A DNA stretch of 6,307 bases, taken from positions 1 through 6,307 of the forward strand of contig CALBPH010000608.1 in NCBI GenBank assembly GCA_937899365.1, read 5' to 3'. This DNA comes from an uncultured Leptolyngbya sp. (GTDB lineage Bacteria; Cyanobacteriota; Cyanobacteriia; Phormidesmidales; Phormidesmidaceae). Below the pieces are notes generated by a model. That model worked only from the letters and a program-made list of their open reading frames with translations. It was not told the DNA's origin and searched no databases. Position numbers and translations under genes: made by a program. Below are positions 6,026 to 6,307 of the stretch, in pieces; position 1 is the stretch's first letter; each line of letters opens with the position of its first letter.

Positions 6026-6065
6026 AAAACCGAGCTGGGTCTTAATACGACTCAGCTCGGTTTTT
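6026..6065 (+). terminator. Intrinsic terminator closing the hetC-hlyD-hetP cluster
   Basis: Bases 6026-6041 pair with 6049-6064 (16 pairs including one G-U) around a 7-base loop, with AAAACCGAGCTG on the left and CAGCTCGGTTTT on the right. The right arm ends in a run of five T. It lies 59 bases behind the hetP-like stop and is the only clear terminator after 940, so all three genes could share one transcript. The A-rich left flank means it could also work in reverse. Confidence 0.88.
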
Positions 6066-6307
6066 AGTCAGTGGAGTATTCTCTAATTGATACGATGGAG
6101 CTGCTATATACGTAGATCAGCAACTTATTTTTCCACTTCTTTATTAGAAATCTGAGATTGTTTACGGTTAATTTACCCGTCAGCCAATTGAAAGAATTAG
6201 GATATCTACAGTTGAGAACTAGATAGTCCATAAAAAAGGGGGGTCGTGAACTAAAGAAGTGTGGGAAACGTCGTGTAAAGGGATGCTATCTACCCGAAAC
6301 CAATGGA
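6066..6307. other. Downstream region with no recognisable gene
   Basis: No open frame of useful length or RNA gene is visible up to the window edge. CACTTCTTTA (6134-6143) has its exact complement TAAAGAAGTG at 6252-6261, about 110 bases away. A homopolymer block AAAAAAGGGGGG lies at 6232-6243 and resembles a ribosome site, but the GTG behind it meets a stop after one codon. Confidence 0.4.

Noticed and set aside
6246..6254. Gene start behind the AAAAAAGGGGGG block
   Set aside because: The GTG is followed by AAC and then TAA, so no protein results.

Overview
This window looks like cyanobacterial chromosome. Three copies of the HIP1 octamer GCGATCGC (3953-3960, 4765-4772, 5816-5823) and a HetP-family gene, a family known to me only from cyanobacteria, both point that way. 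HetP-like proteins also occur in filamentous strains that form no heterocysts, so the window does not show whether this strain differentiates. No genus can be named.

Layout. The first ~106 bases hold the possible tail of an upstream plus-strand gene and a strong hairpin terminator. From about 107 to 939 there is no convincing gene. That stretch carries a perfect 17-bp inverted repeat without a U-tract, a pair of identical 12-bp palindromes exactly 52 bp apart, and a few open pieces on the minus strand that may be relics or chance. Three plus-strand genes follow: a hetC-like bacteriocin-type ABC exporter (940-4119), an HlyD-type membrane fusion protein 13 bases behind it (4133-5509), and a short hetP-like gene (5589-5966). 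A clear intrinsic terminator (6026-6065) closes the cluster. The last ~240 bases show no gene.

How the genes fit together. The HetC-like protein combines an N-terminal region resembling cyclic-nucleotide-binding folds, a peptidase C39 domain with its full Cys/His/Asp set, an exporter membrane domain and an ATPase domain. C39 exporters cut substrates after a double-glycine leader and export the remainder. HlyD proteins carry such cargo across the periplasm. The downstream HetP-like protein ends in a near-perfect double-glycine motif, LSARESKEIKGG, followed by 15 residues. The locus therefore encodes a protease-exporter, an adaptor and a candidate substrate in which a HetP domain stands in front of the leader. 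This is the most interesting reading of the window, and it is an inference.

The main complication is that hetC is interrupted by a single in-frame TAG at 3517-3519, exactly at the Walker A lysine codon. Everything after it remains open and carries intact ATPase motifs. Either the gene was inactivated very recently, the base is a sequencing error, or the protein is made in an unusual way.
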